This document shows positions 20,401-32,298 of a stretch of DNA of 64,000 nt, piece after piece (position 1 is the stretch's first letter; every line of letters starts with the position of its first letter). The notes under the pieces were generated by a model, which saw nothing but the letters and a program-made list of their open reading frames with translations, made no database searches and had not been told where the DNA came from. This DNA comes from Archivesica marissinica (Eukaryota; Mollusca; Bivalvia; Venerida; Vesicomyidae). Made by a program: the position numbers and the translations under genes. Where the stretch lies: assembly GCA_014843695.1 (NCBI GenBank), contig JABXNX010000024.1, forward strand, positions 453,740-517,739. Direction: 5' to 3'.

Positions 20401-22237
20401 GCCACTCGTACAGTGAGATGATTGCTCAAGTCTTCAAGAAACCCCGTCTCAGATGCACAAGTCAGATTAGGAATTGAGGATCCCAGTGTCATATAGAATA
20501 TTGACCCCCATCAAAATAATGACCCTCGGGTCATTATTCAGCCATAGAATAATGACACCCCTTGTGGGAAAATATTGAATTTATTATAATTAAATGTTAG
20601 TTAGCACTGTTTAAGGCCTAACAACATATATTTTAATTTAACGATGTACAGAATAACATAAATATATTGAATCTGAAAAAGAAGTATGCAGATAATTTGT
20701 CTCTTATCAATTTCTAAAGATGATCACGAGGTGGTGGGTGCTGTATAACTAGGAGGTTCACATAATGCATAATATTTACACAGACAAACATAAAACAAAG
20801 ACAAACATAAAACAAATAAGAACAATGACCCCCACCCCCTATGTATAGACTACAATTATGAGAGAGAGGGTCACTTTTCGATGACTCCCTGGAATGGGTC
20901 TCTGTCTGTATCATTGCACTATCCTCCTAAAATCTAAAATAACTTAATCTCTTCAGGAGGCGTCGCTCATATGGGTAACCAGTAGTGACGATAAAAAATG
21001 TAAAACACACTCGCACTATGGATGCTCTTCTGCAGCAGAAATTGATGTATATTTCTTTAACAAATTTAATTAATATGTTATCCTCTTATAGCAAACTATT
21101 CTTATCATGTTTATTCATATTCTCTTAATCTTTCCAGAAAATTTGCACAATTATGTAATATGTTGTTAACAATTGTAATTCTGACCATATTAAGCCTTAT
21201 CTTCTTTGCCACAGGTGTGAATAGCAATAAAACCTTATTTTTAGGGAACTGCAACCAACAGTGACACTTCCTGTGTTCCCAATACACTGGTTACATGTTT
21301 TATATCATTCATAATAGGTAATATTTTAATATTGTATTAGCAAGCACAGACAACATTATATTTTATAATGTGTGCCTCCCTGTGTATTCTGTGCAAGAAA
21401 CTGTTCCATGCATACATGTAGAATGTGACCCCCATAATGTAGATTATCTGATTGAGGGTAGGTCACTTTTCCATGCCATAGAATAATGACCCCCTATATT
21501 TACACTGTACGAGTGAGTGAGGGGGTCACTTTTCTATGCCATAGAATAATGACCCCCCTGTGTGTAAATTATATGAGTGAGGGGGTCACTTTTCCATGCC
21601 ATAGAATAATGACCCCATGTATGTAAATTATATGAGTGAGTGGGTCACTTTTCCATGTCATAGAATAATGACCCCATTATGTTTACACTGTACGAGTGAC
21701 GGCGGGTCACTTTTCCATGCCATAGAATAATGACCCCCTGTATGTATATTATATGAGTGAGTGGGTCACTTTTCCATGCCATAAAATAATGACCCCATTA
21801 TGGTTACACTGTACGAGTGACGGCGGGTCACTTTTCCATGCCATAGAATAATGACCCCCCTGTGTGTAAACTATATGAGTCAGAGGGTCACTTTTCCATG
21901 TCATAGAATAATCACCCACATATGTGTATATTATATGACATATGTGTATATTATATGAGTGGGAGGGGGTCACTATCCATATCATAGGATAATCACCCCC
22001 ATATGTGTAGATTATATGAGTGGGAGGGGCTCACTATCCATATCATAGAATAATCACCTCCATATGTGTAGATTATATAAGTGGGAGGGGGTCACTATCC
22101 ATATCATAAAATAATCACCTCCATATGTGTAGATTATATAAGTGGGAGGGGGTCACTATCCATATCAGAGGATAATCACCCCCATATGTGTAGATTATAT
22201 GAGTGGGAGGGGCTCACTATCTATATCATAGAATAGT

Positions 22238-22425
22238 TTTGCAATAAGCTCAATGACGAAATCTGCAGACTAATTGGCATCGACCATCGCAGGACAAGAG
22301 CATATCACCCCCAAACAAATGGTTTAATGGAAAGGTTTAATCAAACACTTGTCCATACATTGGTAAAATATACCAATGATGAGCAAAATAATTGGGACGA
22401 CTTCATCCATCCCGCTTTACTGGCT
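22238..22425 (+). pseudogene. Retroviral-type integrase core fragment
   Basis: Sixty-two open codons between the two inverted arrays encode the second half of an rve integrase core: FCNKLNDEIC, then HRRTRAYHPQTNGL, MERFNQTL with the catalytic Glu, and NNWDDFIHPALLA. HPQTNG..ER is the hallmark of Ty3/gypsy integrases and of the Ginger transposases derived from them. The two catalytic Asp residues and the zinc finger are missing, and both sides break off abruptly into array sequence. It differs clearly from the integrase at 45475-46014 and so comes from another element. Confidence 0.8.
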
Positions 22426-23285
22426 GATCGATATGGCATGGAAAAGTGACCCCCCCTCACTCATATAGTTAATATACAGGGGGGTCATTATTCTATGGCA
22501 TGGAAAAGTGACCCCCTTCACTCATATAGTTAATATACAGGGGGTCATTATTCTATGGCATGGAAAAGTGACCCCCCTTCACTCATATAGTTAATATACA
22601 GGGGGGTCATTATTCTATGGCATGGAAAAGTGACCCCCTTCACTCATATAGTTAATATACAGGGGGGTCATTATTCTATGGCATGGAAAAGTGACCCCCC
22701 CTTCACTCATATAGTTAATATACAGGGGGGTCATTATTCTATGGCATGGAAAAGTGACCCCCCCTTCACTCATATAGTTAATATACAGGGGGTCATTATT
22801 CTATGGCATGGAAAAGTGACCCCCCCTCACTCATATAGTTAATATACAGGGGGTCATTATTCTACGGCATGGAAAAGTGACCCCACCTCTCTCATATAGT
22901 TAATATACAGTGGGGTCATTATTCTATGGCATGGAAAAGTTTCTTGCACTGGGAGGCACATGTTATAACATAATGTTATCTGTCCTTGCTCATACAATAA
23001 TAAAATATTATGTATTATGAATGATATAAAACATGTAACACAGGAAGTGTCACAGTTGATTGCAGTGGTCCAACAATAAGGTTTTATTGCTTTATTATGG
23101 GGATTTTCACACCTGTGGCAAAATTAGTTAGCCACACCAGTCAGAATTATAATGGTTGACAGCATATTATATAGTTGTACACATTTTCTGGAAAGTTTAA
23201 GAGAACATGCATGAATATGATAAGAATGGTTAGTGCTGTGCTATTTTATGGTATTTATTTTGAGCTGCATGGTTTCAAATACCAA

Positions 23286-23554
23286 TTAAGTTGAGTGTAA
23301 AAAAAGTAAAGTAAAGTGTTTGTTTATTATAGTATCACCCCTATTTAAAGGGCCAGTCATTTCTGACATATGAGACACCTCTTTTTATGAACATCAGTAC
23401 TTCCCGAATCCTATGCTTGTATGCCAGGCGCCAGGCTGGTAGGCAATCGGTAACCATTATTTAACTAGCTGGCGGCTCACCAACCGGCCATATCAGAACG
23501 AACCCCTGACGAGATTCGAACCTTCGACCTCCCGCTCCGTAGGGAGTGTACGTC
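23286..23554 (-). repeat. tRNA-derived SINE of a second family, inside the left arm
   Basis: Read on the minus strand it begins with a tRNA-like head (box B GGTTCGAATCTCGTC, then ATGGCCGGTTGGTGAGCCGC) and ends with an ACTTTACTTTACTTTTTTT tail. It is flanked by GAGTGTA on both sides. The corresponding place in the inverted right arm (about 59138-59150) has one GAGTGTA-type word and no SINE, so it inserted into this arm alone. Confidence 0.75.
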
Positions 23555-23763
23555 TTTTTTCATACATTAATTCAATATAATTTTATTGTTAATTTTATAG
23601 GTTATGCTATTATTAATAAAAGATATTGATAACATTGTTTTTGTATGCTTTGGGGGTGGGTCATTATTCTATAATAGAATATGGACCAGCGGGTCACTTT
23701 TTCCTATAGAATAATGACCCGCGGGTCATTATTTTGGCGGGTCAATATTCTAAAATTATGACA

Positions 23764-24130
23764 CCGGGTTTGGCCTCATGTCAGTGGCATGTAACCAGTA
23801 AATAATGATCACTAGTCTGTATACACTACTTAAATACTGTGACATACAAAGTGGAATGAGAAAATACATGCCATTTATTCGGATCAATCGTCGCAATCGT
23901 CTAAATGATCTGTATCAAAAAATTGGCCATGTTTACATACTCCCAAATATGGTTATGAAAACACGTGAATCGGACGTGACCTTGCCGTTTCGTTTCTCGA
24001 TTGGTCCATATGTACAGTAGTCTAATGACGTCGGCAGAGCAGAATGTGACATAATAAAAATGAAAGCGCCTTGCGAACAAGAATAATTATATTAATCGAA
24101 AGATAGCCTTACCTTTGAACCACTGGAACT
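23764..24130. other. Left-arm DNA between TIR element and foldback
   Basis: It carries a 71-codon plus-strand open frame (23805-24020) that is nearly the same in the right arm (58663-58881, 72 codons). The peptide is basic (FIRINRRNRLNDLYQ) with no recognised domain. Conservation between the arms reflects duplication and is not evidence of function. Confidence 0.4.
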
Positions 24131-24263
24131 TGAAATGTTATCCATAAGCCACCAAAGGTCTCGTAACTCTATCCTAGGACACCCCCTCTATTCTTTTTTT
24201 TAATAGAGGGGGTGTCCTAGGATAGAGTTACGAGATCTTTGGTGGCTTATGGATACAATTTCA
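24131..24263. repeat. Foldback hairpin (MITE-like), left arm
   Basis: Two 60-base arms, near-perfect reverse complements (left contains CCATAAGCCACCAAAGGTCT, right AGATCTTTGGTGGCTTATGG), enclose a 13-base T-rich loop. The inner ends read TAGAGGGGGTGTCCTAGGAT and its complement. The equivalent in the right arm (58418-58566) has slightly longer arms. It has no coding capacity. Confidence 0.9.
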
Positions 24264-24301
24264 ACCTCCTGTGTTGGAACAAACAATTTACATTATAGAT
24301 C

Positions 24302-27300
24302 ATGAGTAGGCCCTATTTTACAAAACTTGGACCAGCTGTACAAATTCGCCATGACCATGGGAGTAATCAACTAATTGACATGTTGCATTCTCTTAGGTCT
24401 TGTATGAGTTATGATGAAGTAAGGCGATTTCTGTCGTCTTTGGCTAAATGCCAGATCGGAGATAATAACTGGTATATTCCTGCAGGATTGATCCCGATCG
24501 GGACAGAATAATCTTCATCCATAGATGCAGCAATTGACAACTTCGATCAGAATGAAGAAACACAAGTCCACAACCCACTCAATGGCGGCTGTCATTTATC
24601 AGCGTAACACAACACATGTGCCAAGTATTCGCATACCACGAGTAACCAGTAAGACGCTGACAGAAAGTGATGGCATAGATGAATCTAACTTGATTGAGAG
24701 ATATAGAAACCGCCCGTGCCCCCAGTTGTTCCAGCCACAGTCTCCATCAACATCGACAAATATCTGTCTTCGTTCAATACAGCTGTTTCCATGGATTTGC
24801 TTTGGTGTCTTGCTAGGTATATAAGCAAACAAAAATGAGATTCCTTCGTGGACAGCATTTAATGCCATGTTGTCAGAATCTACACAGCCTGTGACAACCA
24901 TCTGATACTTACCTTTTTATACATGCTCCACCCACTGATCTGAATACAATATACACTGCCTTGATTCAAATAGTACGTTTGGCAGACTCGCTTGGTCAAG
25001 AACATATATTTGTAACAGCAGACCTTTCCATTTATAGCAAAGCTCAGGAATTGTTATGGAGTAACAATTGTTGCAAGACAATGTGACGATGCGGCTTGGC
25101 GTGATGCATCTTCCGATGGCACTGATAGCTAGCATCGGTAAACTGTATGCTGATGGCGGCCTGCATGCATCTTGACTGAGTCGGGAGTGTATGCAGATAT
25201 TTCGTGCACAATGCTTTGCAAGGAAAACATCTGTCAAGAGGCATTCGAGCACTTAGGTTGGCAATGGAAGCTTTAACTAAACTGCTGTTTGAAGGTTTGG
25301 CAAAATGGATGGCTGCCAATGGCGCGGAGTTCATGACCAATGCACTTCGACTTGACTTTGAATGACGATTTGCAACGTTCATTTACATACCATGACAAGG
25401 ATCTGTCAACTGATTTGATTGGCACTATTAATAAGAAGCTAGTTTCAATTTCAGAAGCCATCACTAAGTTTGTGAGTAAAGGGGTACAGCAATCACAGAC
25501 ATTTGACTATTGGTTTATGTTTCTAGAAGCAGTGCATGTTTTGTTACGAGTACTTCGGGCAGATCGCAGCGCAGATTTTCTATTACACCCGAATGCTGTC
25601 GCAGAAGCAATCCCCATCCTGCGGGCTGCTGGGCGTAATAATTACGCAAAATACTTACCTGTATATCTTACAGAGATGAGAATACTGGAATCCAAAAACC
25701 CACCTGCGTACCAATATCCTCTTGAAGGGGGATTTGTGTTCCGGCGATCCAACAACAATCTGTGTTGTCACTGACCAGGCATTGGAACAGTCAGTGAATA
25801 CGGACTGTAAATGTCGTGATGGGGTCATCGGGTTCACATTGATTAAAAGTGCTTTGATCAGGTGGTTGATTACCCGACATTTAACTGGAGAGTATTCAGC
25901 GTGCATTAAGTCGTTTTGTGGCATTGCCAACGATAATGAGACCGAGAGTGCTAAGAATAGTGCAAGAGATGCAAAGGATTCACGTCAAATAGTTGATATT
26001 ATATCAGACAAGTGGCACAATCCATTCGACTTGGAAGATGTACCTGAAATGTTGATAGCATATCCACGGGTTTGGTTGCATCTCAAGATATAGCCACATC
26101 ACTGACTGGTTACATGGAAAATGGGAATAAACGTTCAGTCGAGTTCTTTGAGAAGAGGTTGTGTGAAGACAGCAAGGTAGTTAGTTTTAGAAGCCCGATT
26201 CAAGAATTAAACCATTAACATTTCCTGAAACCATGTATCACACTGCAATCGACACTGCTGAATATCAATTCAGAAGTACTGTTCGGGCGATTATTAGCCG
26301 TTGCAAAACAAAGAATTGTTGATCCGAAAACTGTTATAAAACATGAGTAAGCCGCTGTACCCCTGCGCTATTCAATGACGGCGGAACAATTTGAAAGACT
26401 ACAAAGTCAGATCTTGCATGCAAGATAGAATCTATATGCCCAGCTCACACGGACATATCCAGCCAAAACCCATTGCAAAGCACCGCACACATTAATGATG
26501 GAATGGCCATGTTGCAGACACTGAATGATAGATTGTTCAAGACGTTTGATGAATTGGCAAATATAACCGACGAGCTGGTGGTAGTGAAACTGTGTCACAT
26601 GCAGTCTCGGGTGCATGCAATGTTCCAAATTACAAACGATTCTTGAAACATTCAAAGAGCAAAGGCTCATTGACATCTCATATTTCAGAGTACATAGAAG
26701 CACATATACAAGTGCATGTCCCTGTTGGAAGTTGCGTTATACTTGCAGGTGGCTATGACAATTGTGAAATTACAAGGCAAATAACACCAACGTCAGTGTT
26801 TGACCTGGAACATTTGTACAGTACACACGAGGAAGCTGACACAATAATGTTACTGCATGTTATAGAAACTGTGGACAACCATATTGGTGTTGCTGTTGTA
26901 TTACTGTGGCCGCGGAGATATACCCATCAACACGTGCATGCATGCTGGTCACGAAGGGGCATTGACGAATAGGCAAATATTTATCCCAATCAATGAAGTG
27001 ACGTCAACCTTGGGTGCAGCTCTAACACAATGCCTACCTGCAATACATGTCTTAACGGGATGTGATAGTACAAGTTCATTGTTTAGGATTGGCAAACGAA
27101 CAGCATTCAACAATCCTACAAAAGAATATGCATGACATTGAGCCGATATCATTGATGGGTGACAAGCTACAGGTATCTAATGAGATGCAGAGTATAACTA
27201 GGCTATATGCATTGACACTGTATAAGAAAGAAGACGGTCAATTGTGTGCCGATTTAGATTAACTTAGATATGTTATTGCTACATCTACAGACACATCTAC

Positions 27301-27607
27301 TGCCGATCTGCCACCAACTGAGGACGCTTTCATACAGCACGTACGTCGCTGCGCTTACCAATTATACATTTGGAAGCATAGTCACATTCAGCGGCCTGAT
27401 GTCAGTAGCCCAATTGGCCATGGCTGGAGAAGACTGCCTGATGGTGCTATTGCCGCTGTCTTTTTCGAGAAAGATCCAGCACCAGTTGAAGTTAGAGCAA
27501 TGGCACACCTATTTTGCATAGATTCAATGTGTCATAATAAGCAGCACTGTCAGTGCATTCAGGCCGGACTTACTTGTACTGAAATCGTTGTTATGCAGAA
27601 TGTTTAA
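24302..27607 (+). pseudogene. HEEADT/TGCD repeat-family protein, left copy (broken)
   Basis: Pieces of one long protein appear in order across several frames: MSRPYFTKLGPAVQ..HSL..CMSYDEVRRFL (24302), THSMAAVIYQ and LDLLWCLARY-like blocks (24550-24840), the FDYWFMFLEAVH..NYAKYLPVYLTEM block (25490-25680), GGFVFRRS, NPFDLEDVPEMLIA (26010-26060), HSKSKGSLTSHISEYI (26650), THEEADTIMLLH (26825), HVLTGCDSTSSLFRIGK (27045-27095), and a tail with GWRRLPDG..FFEKDPAPVEV..C..C.C..AGLTCTE ending at 27607. I know this architecture as a common repeat-encoded protein of corals, fish and molluscs; the D-rich core and Cys-rich tail suggest a nucleic-acid enzyme, but the function is unestablished. This copy lacks about 130 and about 36 bases that the right copy keeps (near 26570 and 26885), and has many other breaks. 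Confidence 0.7.
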
Positions 27608-28184
27608 TGGACAACATCCAAGCAACACTAGAAGACCAATATTAGTCTGATGTATCGCTACAAAACCTAATATTATGGATGTGTACGCTAGTACTTGACA
27701 TGGACACGTGATATAGTTCAAAGTGAAGATGTTGTGATTTTATGTTAAAATCGGCATTACACTTCCTCTTTAATAATGGCATATAGGTTCATCTTGCTTG
27801 ATGTATTAACATATAGTGTTCATTTTCACAGTAGCTACTCTTTATTTTCTCCATTTCTTCCTCTAAATCGTGTAATAAAATAAAGTATTGAGACCAAGAT
27901 TATGCGCACTTACAGTTTCGATGGCAAAATGTTAATTATGACGTCAGTATGCACATCATTTTGACAAAAATAAATAAATATATTTTACTATAATAGACCT
28001 AGGCTACCTAGATATTCCTGTCCTAGACCTATAATAATGTATAATAGATACTAATCGTTATACCTTCAGCCCATGGATAGGCATAGTCAGTTAATGCATA
28101 CAAATAAAATAAGCACGGAGATGTCGCGACGACGACGACAACAACAACTAGTCTATATTTGTTTAATTGGTTGCAATATTTAAA
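27608..28184. other. Left-arm intergenic DNA
   Basis: Non-coding sequence mirrored at about 54342-54916. It contains a (GAC/AAC)n microsatellite just before the next ORF (28123-28150). Confidence 0.5.
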
Positions 28185-28559
28185 ATGGCCAAACAATGTC
28201 AAATCGATCAATTGTTCAAACGAATTGCCCCCGGCTCATCATCACCCACGTATGACGAAGGGGTCCTTCCACATGTTGACGCGCCAGTAACTCTGCCACA
28301 GTACATGCCTATGTACCCGGACATCGCAAAGCTGGGGATGTCGAGGATACGACGCGGTCCGCCATTTTGTCACGACAGTGGGACGATGTCCATTTGTTTG
28401 TCTTTCCGACTAGGCATGCAGGTGCGTCGGAAGGTAATTGTCATTGGGGCCGCTCGCGCGAAGCGAATTTGGAAAACCAGAACGCCTCAGACGCGATTTC
28501 CCGGTACACAGGTCGCTATTTCGTATGCCGCAAGTTGCACAAGTAACCGGTTCAAATGA
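28185..28559 (+). CDS. Uncharacterised ORF, left arm
   Basis: An open frame starting MAKQCQIDQLFKRIAP is shared with the right arm (53967-54341) at high identity. The first ~45 residues look like ordinary protein; the later part is rich in Arg and may be out of frame, since an overlapping frame (ending ISRYTGRYFVCRKLHK) looks equally protein-like. It could be a first exon of a gene of the composite element. No domain is recognised. Confidence 0.4.
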   Translation: MAKQCQIDQLFKRIAPGSSSPTYDEGVLPHVDAPVTLPQYMPMYPDIAKLGMSRIRRGPPFCHDSGTMSICLSFRLGMQVRRKVIVIGAARAKRIWKTRTPQTRFPGTQVAISYAASCTSNRFK

Positions 28560-29287
28560 TGTTTTGCAGTAACATTTCATGATTTGGAGAACATTTATAT
28601 TTGAAGGCTAATTAGATCTACTGCTGAAAAAACAAAACTAGGCTTTGGGTGGGTTGCTTCCATAGTCCCATGCTTAGTGTGTACGAGCGTATAGGGCAAT
28701 ATCCAAGTACATGTAAGCAGTGCTTCAGTAGGACAAACATAAACAGTTGGGTGAATCAGTTGCGCATTGAGTGATAACAACATTTAATCATGAATGCGAC
28801 ACTGACAAACACACAGCATAATCCATAAGTTCCAGACTGTCTACATATGTCATCATGTGTACTCGTACACTGGTACTCGTACACTGTCTCTAAAACTTCC
28901 CGAAACGTCCTTCCTTATTTCCAACGAACTCATTGGCCACTGCTATTAGATCCATAGTGCAACTAATAAAATGACGTCATGTTTTGTCTGCCATGAAAAT
29001 GACAGGAGGCCGTTTCCGTATTATGGCAGGTGTCACAACAAATGGAAACGCGTTCATTTACAGTGGCTGCCGCTCGGCACTGGATGTCACTGCGTCATAT
29101 TATAAACAAAGTTCCCTTGATCACGTCTGCTGTACATGTATGTCTACAGTGGCGTAGCTAGTAGCCTACACATAATTTTGAAAAATGAACAAAAAGTTAA
29201 AATAACAAGAGCGCCGATGGTAAAATACGCCCGCTCAAGTGTGGCGAATAAACTAGACAAGGAATGAGTTGATTTCACAAACTTGGT
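28560..29287. other. End of the left inverted arm
   Basis: Non-coding DNA mirrored at 53240-53966. The match stops at ACAAACTTGGTAA (about 29287), where another TIR element begins. Confidence 0.6.
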
Positions 29288-30529
29288 AATAGTGTAGTAG
29301 ATAAGGACCATGAATGTTCAGAGGGTGTAAAAAGCACCACATTTGGCATGGTGGTAGTTTATAACCAGCTTGTAAATAATAGGCCGGAAGACAATCACGA
29401 GAGGCCCTGAGTCCCCCGTGAGATGGGGCCCCAAAGGGGCACATAATTGTGTAAATTTGCATGTATATAATTAATTTATTGCAGTCACAAATGGTATATA
29501 ACTTGTGCAAACGAGGTATGTTTTCAGGATAATAGGTTAAACCAGTATAAAAAATGACTTTTGTTAAATACAAAATTGAAAATTAAGGCCCTAATTAGTG
29601 ATAATGCCATAAACGAGGCCCAGAATGTTGTTAAAATTGGTCAATTACGATTAATAATATAATAAATATTACAATTTTATGTCAGTATCCACTATTGTAC
29701 AATAACTAACTACTTTACTCAATTACATAGATCTAAATGCTGCATTATGCTATAGGTAATGGCCAGAAGCCACTTTTAATTGGCTAACAGAGTTGTTTCC
29801 CTTTTAGCAAACAATTTCCATGAACAGTTCAGAGAGTGGGAAAGTTCGAAATTTTGTTGCGTTTTTACATGCTGTATCACGCCAAGATGTAAGTATTATT
29901 AGTATATTTTGTTTGTATAGATAACACATGTATAAATTATGGCGTTGCACATGTTTAAATAATTTAAACAAAAAGAACAAGAATTATAATGGTGGGTGGG
30001 GTATGCATAACAAAATTAATTAGTCCTACAAATTTTACATTCTTAATGGAGTTCCATTAATTTCAGATATCATGGCAAGTCAACCACATTCTACTCATGG
30101 ACTCATATGGCTAACAAAATAATAACACAATCAAGAAATTAACATGAGTTAAACCTAGTAATACAGTCACATGTTGACAACAATCAACAAGAGGTTATGG
30201 TGCGTAATTTAATATACTATTATATAACATGTGATGTTGAGGACTGAATGCCAATTTATTTCGACCTGCTTGTTTGTTTGTTTTGTTATGCTTACAAAGT
30301 CATTCCGCCCATTTGGCTCAGTAGAGTAGTGACCCCGGCATGTCCCCCACATGCCTTAAAGTAAACTTTTTTGAAGCTGAAGGAGGAAATTTACCTGCCA
30401 GAAATTTCCAGCCAGTATTTGCCAAACATGCTCATTTTGAACTGAAACAATTGACATTGAGACCTGAACGTTCAGTGGCAACTATTTTTCCTGGATCGAA
30501 CCAGAACTAGGACACTTTCCTGGATAAAA

Positions 30530-30620
30530 ATCAACTAGTACTGTGCCTCGGCCGGGGATCTAACTCACGACTTCCCGCCTTGGAATTAAAGGCGCTAACC
30601 ACTGTGCTACCCGAGCTGTT
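30530..30620 (-). repeat. tRNA-derived SINE head
   Basis: The minus strand reads GGTAGCACAGTGGTTAGCGC (box A-like), then TCGTGAGTTAGATCCCCGGC (box B-like). It is too diverged and unpaired to be a functional tRNA gene. Confidence 0.6.
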
Positions 30621-30799
30621 TTATTCTCCAATTCATAATCATTTCAATGAAGGGTTACATTCATAGGCCCATCTACCTGTTTGTACGGAGACAGGCTCAC
30701 CTATCCTGCAGTTGTCAGTATGCATTGGTGATAATTATGAGGTATTGCTGTCATTCTGTACAATCTTGTATTGGTTACATTTTGATAGACAATTAATAA

Positions 30800-31890
30800 T
30801 GTATTTTTTTAGGAATCCACATCAGGACATGCTGTTGGGTTTGAGCAACCTTCGACATATGAGTTGTACAGGGCACGATGTTCCAACTGGAGCCAGTGTT
30901 GCCTATGTCAAAATAAGACTGAATGCCATATCAACCTGAGTCCACACAATGCATTGCCACAGGAACAATTAAAACTTTGGAATGACTTGACCTAGGGAGT
31001 GGCAATGATGGAGCAAAATGCCGTCTGGCATATGTCCTGCTTCAGCAGCAGAATATTGATAGAGCAGTAAAGAGACAGCAAGTGTGTATGGAAACGATAG
31101 AGACAATGAGGCTTAGAAAGAGTTTTGATACAACGTTTCATGGTAGTTGTTTCATTTACACTAAATCTTATGGTAGACTACATTAGGTAGAAACAATGGA
31201 AATAGATACGAAAGTGTGACATATCACAACTGAGATGTCAGATATCGAAATTCTAGCCAAACATTAAGAGGTGGATATGGTACCAAGAGACGCAGAATAT
31301 CATGGAAACTGTTTGTGCACATTTTATAACAAATACAATAGGCAGAATACACTTTCAACTGATTCTACGTCGATTCATGTGTACGATACTGGTGATGATT
31401 AATTGAAATAGGCTATCATTGTTGCTGAGTTGATTGCATATATAGAGAGTTAAACTGATTAATGTGAACGTGATGGCTTGTTGATAATAATAAATGACGA
31501 TGTCTTATAACAGGGTTATACAGGTCTCCACAGACATAGTAAACTGTCTAAGGTGAATATGAAACTACTAGCATTGCATGCCCACCAAATCTCAGGAAAG
31601 GACTGTACACCACAGCATGGATCACAATCCACAGTCAGTAACATCGAATGATGCATTTCATGGTACGGCAATATCGGTCACACGAAGTCTGAGGCGCAAT
31701 GTATATATATAACTCATCTCAAGGCCGATAAGTCACAAAATATCTACCAGAGAAGTACAAAGATGTCCCTCCTGTAACATTGAAGGCCAACATGCAACAA
31801 CCGGTTGTCGTGTGAGCCTCCTCCCAACTACTCAACATGAATTAGTTCTTAGTGACCAAATTGTACTGATACTATTCTACCAACAGAACT
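30800..31890 (+). pseudogene. N-terminal part of an HEEADT/TGCD family protein
   Basis: In interrupted frames the segment encodes NWSQCCLCQNKTE followed by a WHMSC-type second half of a Cys/His motif (the usual N-terminal zinc site of this protein family, CxxC..WHxxC), then CLCTFYNKYN, IIVAELIAYIES, GYTGLHRHSKLSK, DAFHGTAIS and VSLLPTTQHELVL. These blocks normally precede the SYDEVRRFL block that opens the gene at 24302. Here the N-terminal half lies downstream of the C-terminal half, on the same strand, inside a separate TIR element, so the two come from different copies. Many stops and frameshifts are present. Confidence 0.55.
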
Positions 31891-32298
31891 AAGTTTATTT
31901 AATTTTCCCTCACTGGGAACAAAAAGAAAAAAACTTTGTATTTTATATTTCTCTAAAACAGGAAAAATTACCCTTTAAGTAACGAGTACAAAATTATTAT
32001 TTGTATGTAAAACATTAGATACGACTATGCCTTCTCTATTAATTATCATGTGAAAACAATTGAAGTAGTAACAATTAATTAAATTATTGGAACTTTAAAA
32101 AGTGTTGTTGTTTTTTAAATTTCTGTTGGTGGTCCCTTTTTGGGGCCCCAAAAATGGAGTCAAAGGGCCTCTCGTGATTGTCTTCCGGGCATTTTGTAAA
32201 GTATACACCCTCATGTTACTTGTGTGAACATTTGGTGCTTTTTACACCTTCCGAACGAAATCATCATTTTGTGGTCCTTATCGACTACACTAGTAGTC

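Larger units (their letters stand above)
20487..23763. mobile_element. Palindromic TIR element with ~60-bp arrays and integrase remnant
   Basis: The left end starts TGTCATATAGAATATTGACC; the right end, reverse complemented, starts TGTCATAATTTTAGAATATT and continues in parallel with it. The subterminal regions are also inverted copies of each other: 21230-21420 mirrors 22930-23100, and the array at 21420-22235 mirrors that at 22440-22940. The arms are tandem units of about 60 bases built on GGTCATTATTCTATGGCATG and GAAAAGTGACCCC in opposite orientations. A 188-base integrase fragment sits at the centre. Ends of the form TG..CA plus a gypsy-like integrase recall Ginger-type DNA transposons, but that is inference. 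The flanks CCAG and CCGG could be an imperfect 4-base target duplication. The right-arm copy (58923-61540) lacks the integrase. Confidence 0.65.
29288..32298. mobile_element. 3.0-kb TIR element carrying HEEADT/TGCD N-terminal remnants
   Basis: Left end TAGTGTAGTAGATAAGGACC (29288) and right end GGTCCTTATCGACTACACTA (to 32298) are inverted copies. The similarity continues about 160 bases inward on each side, including GGTGTAAAAAGCACCA and GGAAGACAATCACGAGAGGC. The interior holds a degraded gene segment (30800-31890), a tRNA-like SINE (30530-30620, minus) and AT-rich DNA. The left end abuts the inverted-arm boundary exactly. No clear target duplication is visible. Confidence 0.7.

Noticed and set aside
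20487..29287. Polinton/Maverick-type large transposon
   Set aside because: The integrase fragment is gypsy/Ginger-like, and no polymerase B, ATPase or capsid-type gene is seen.
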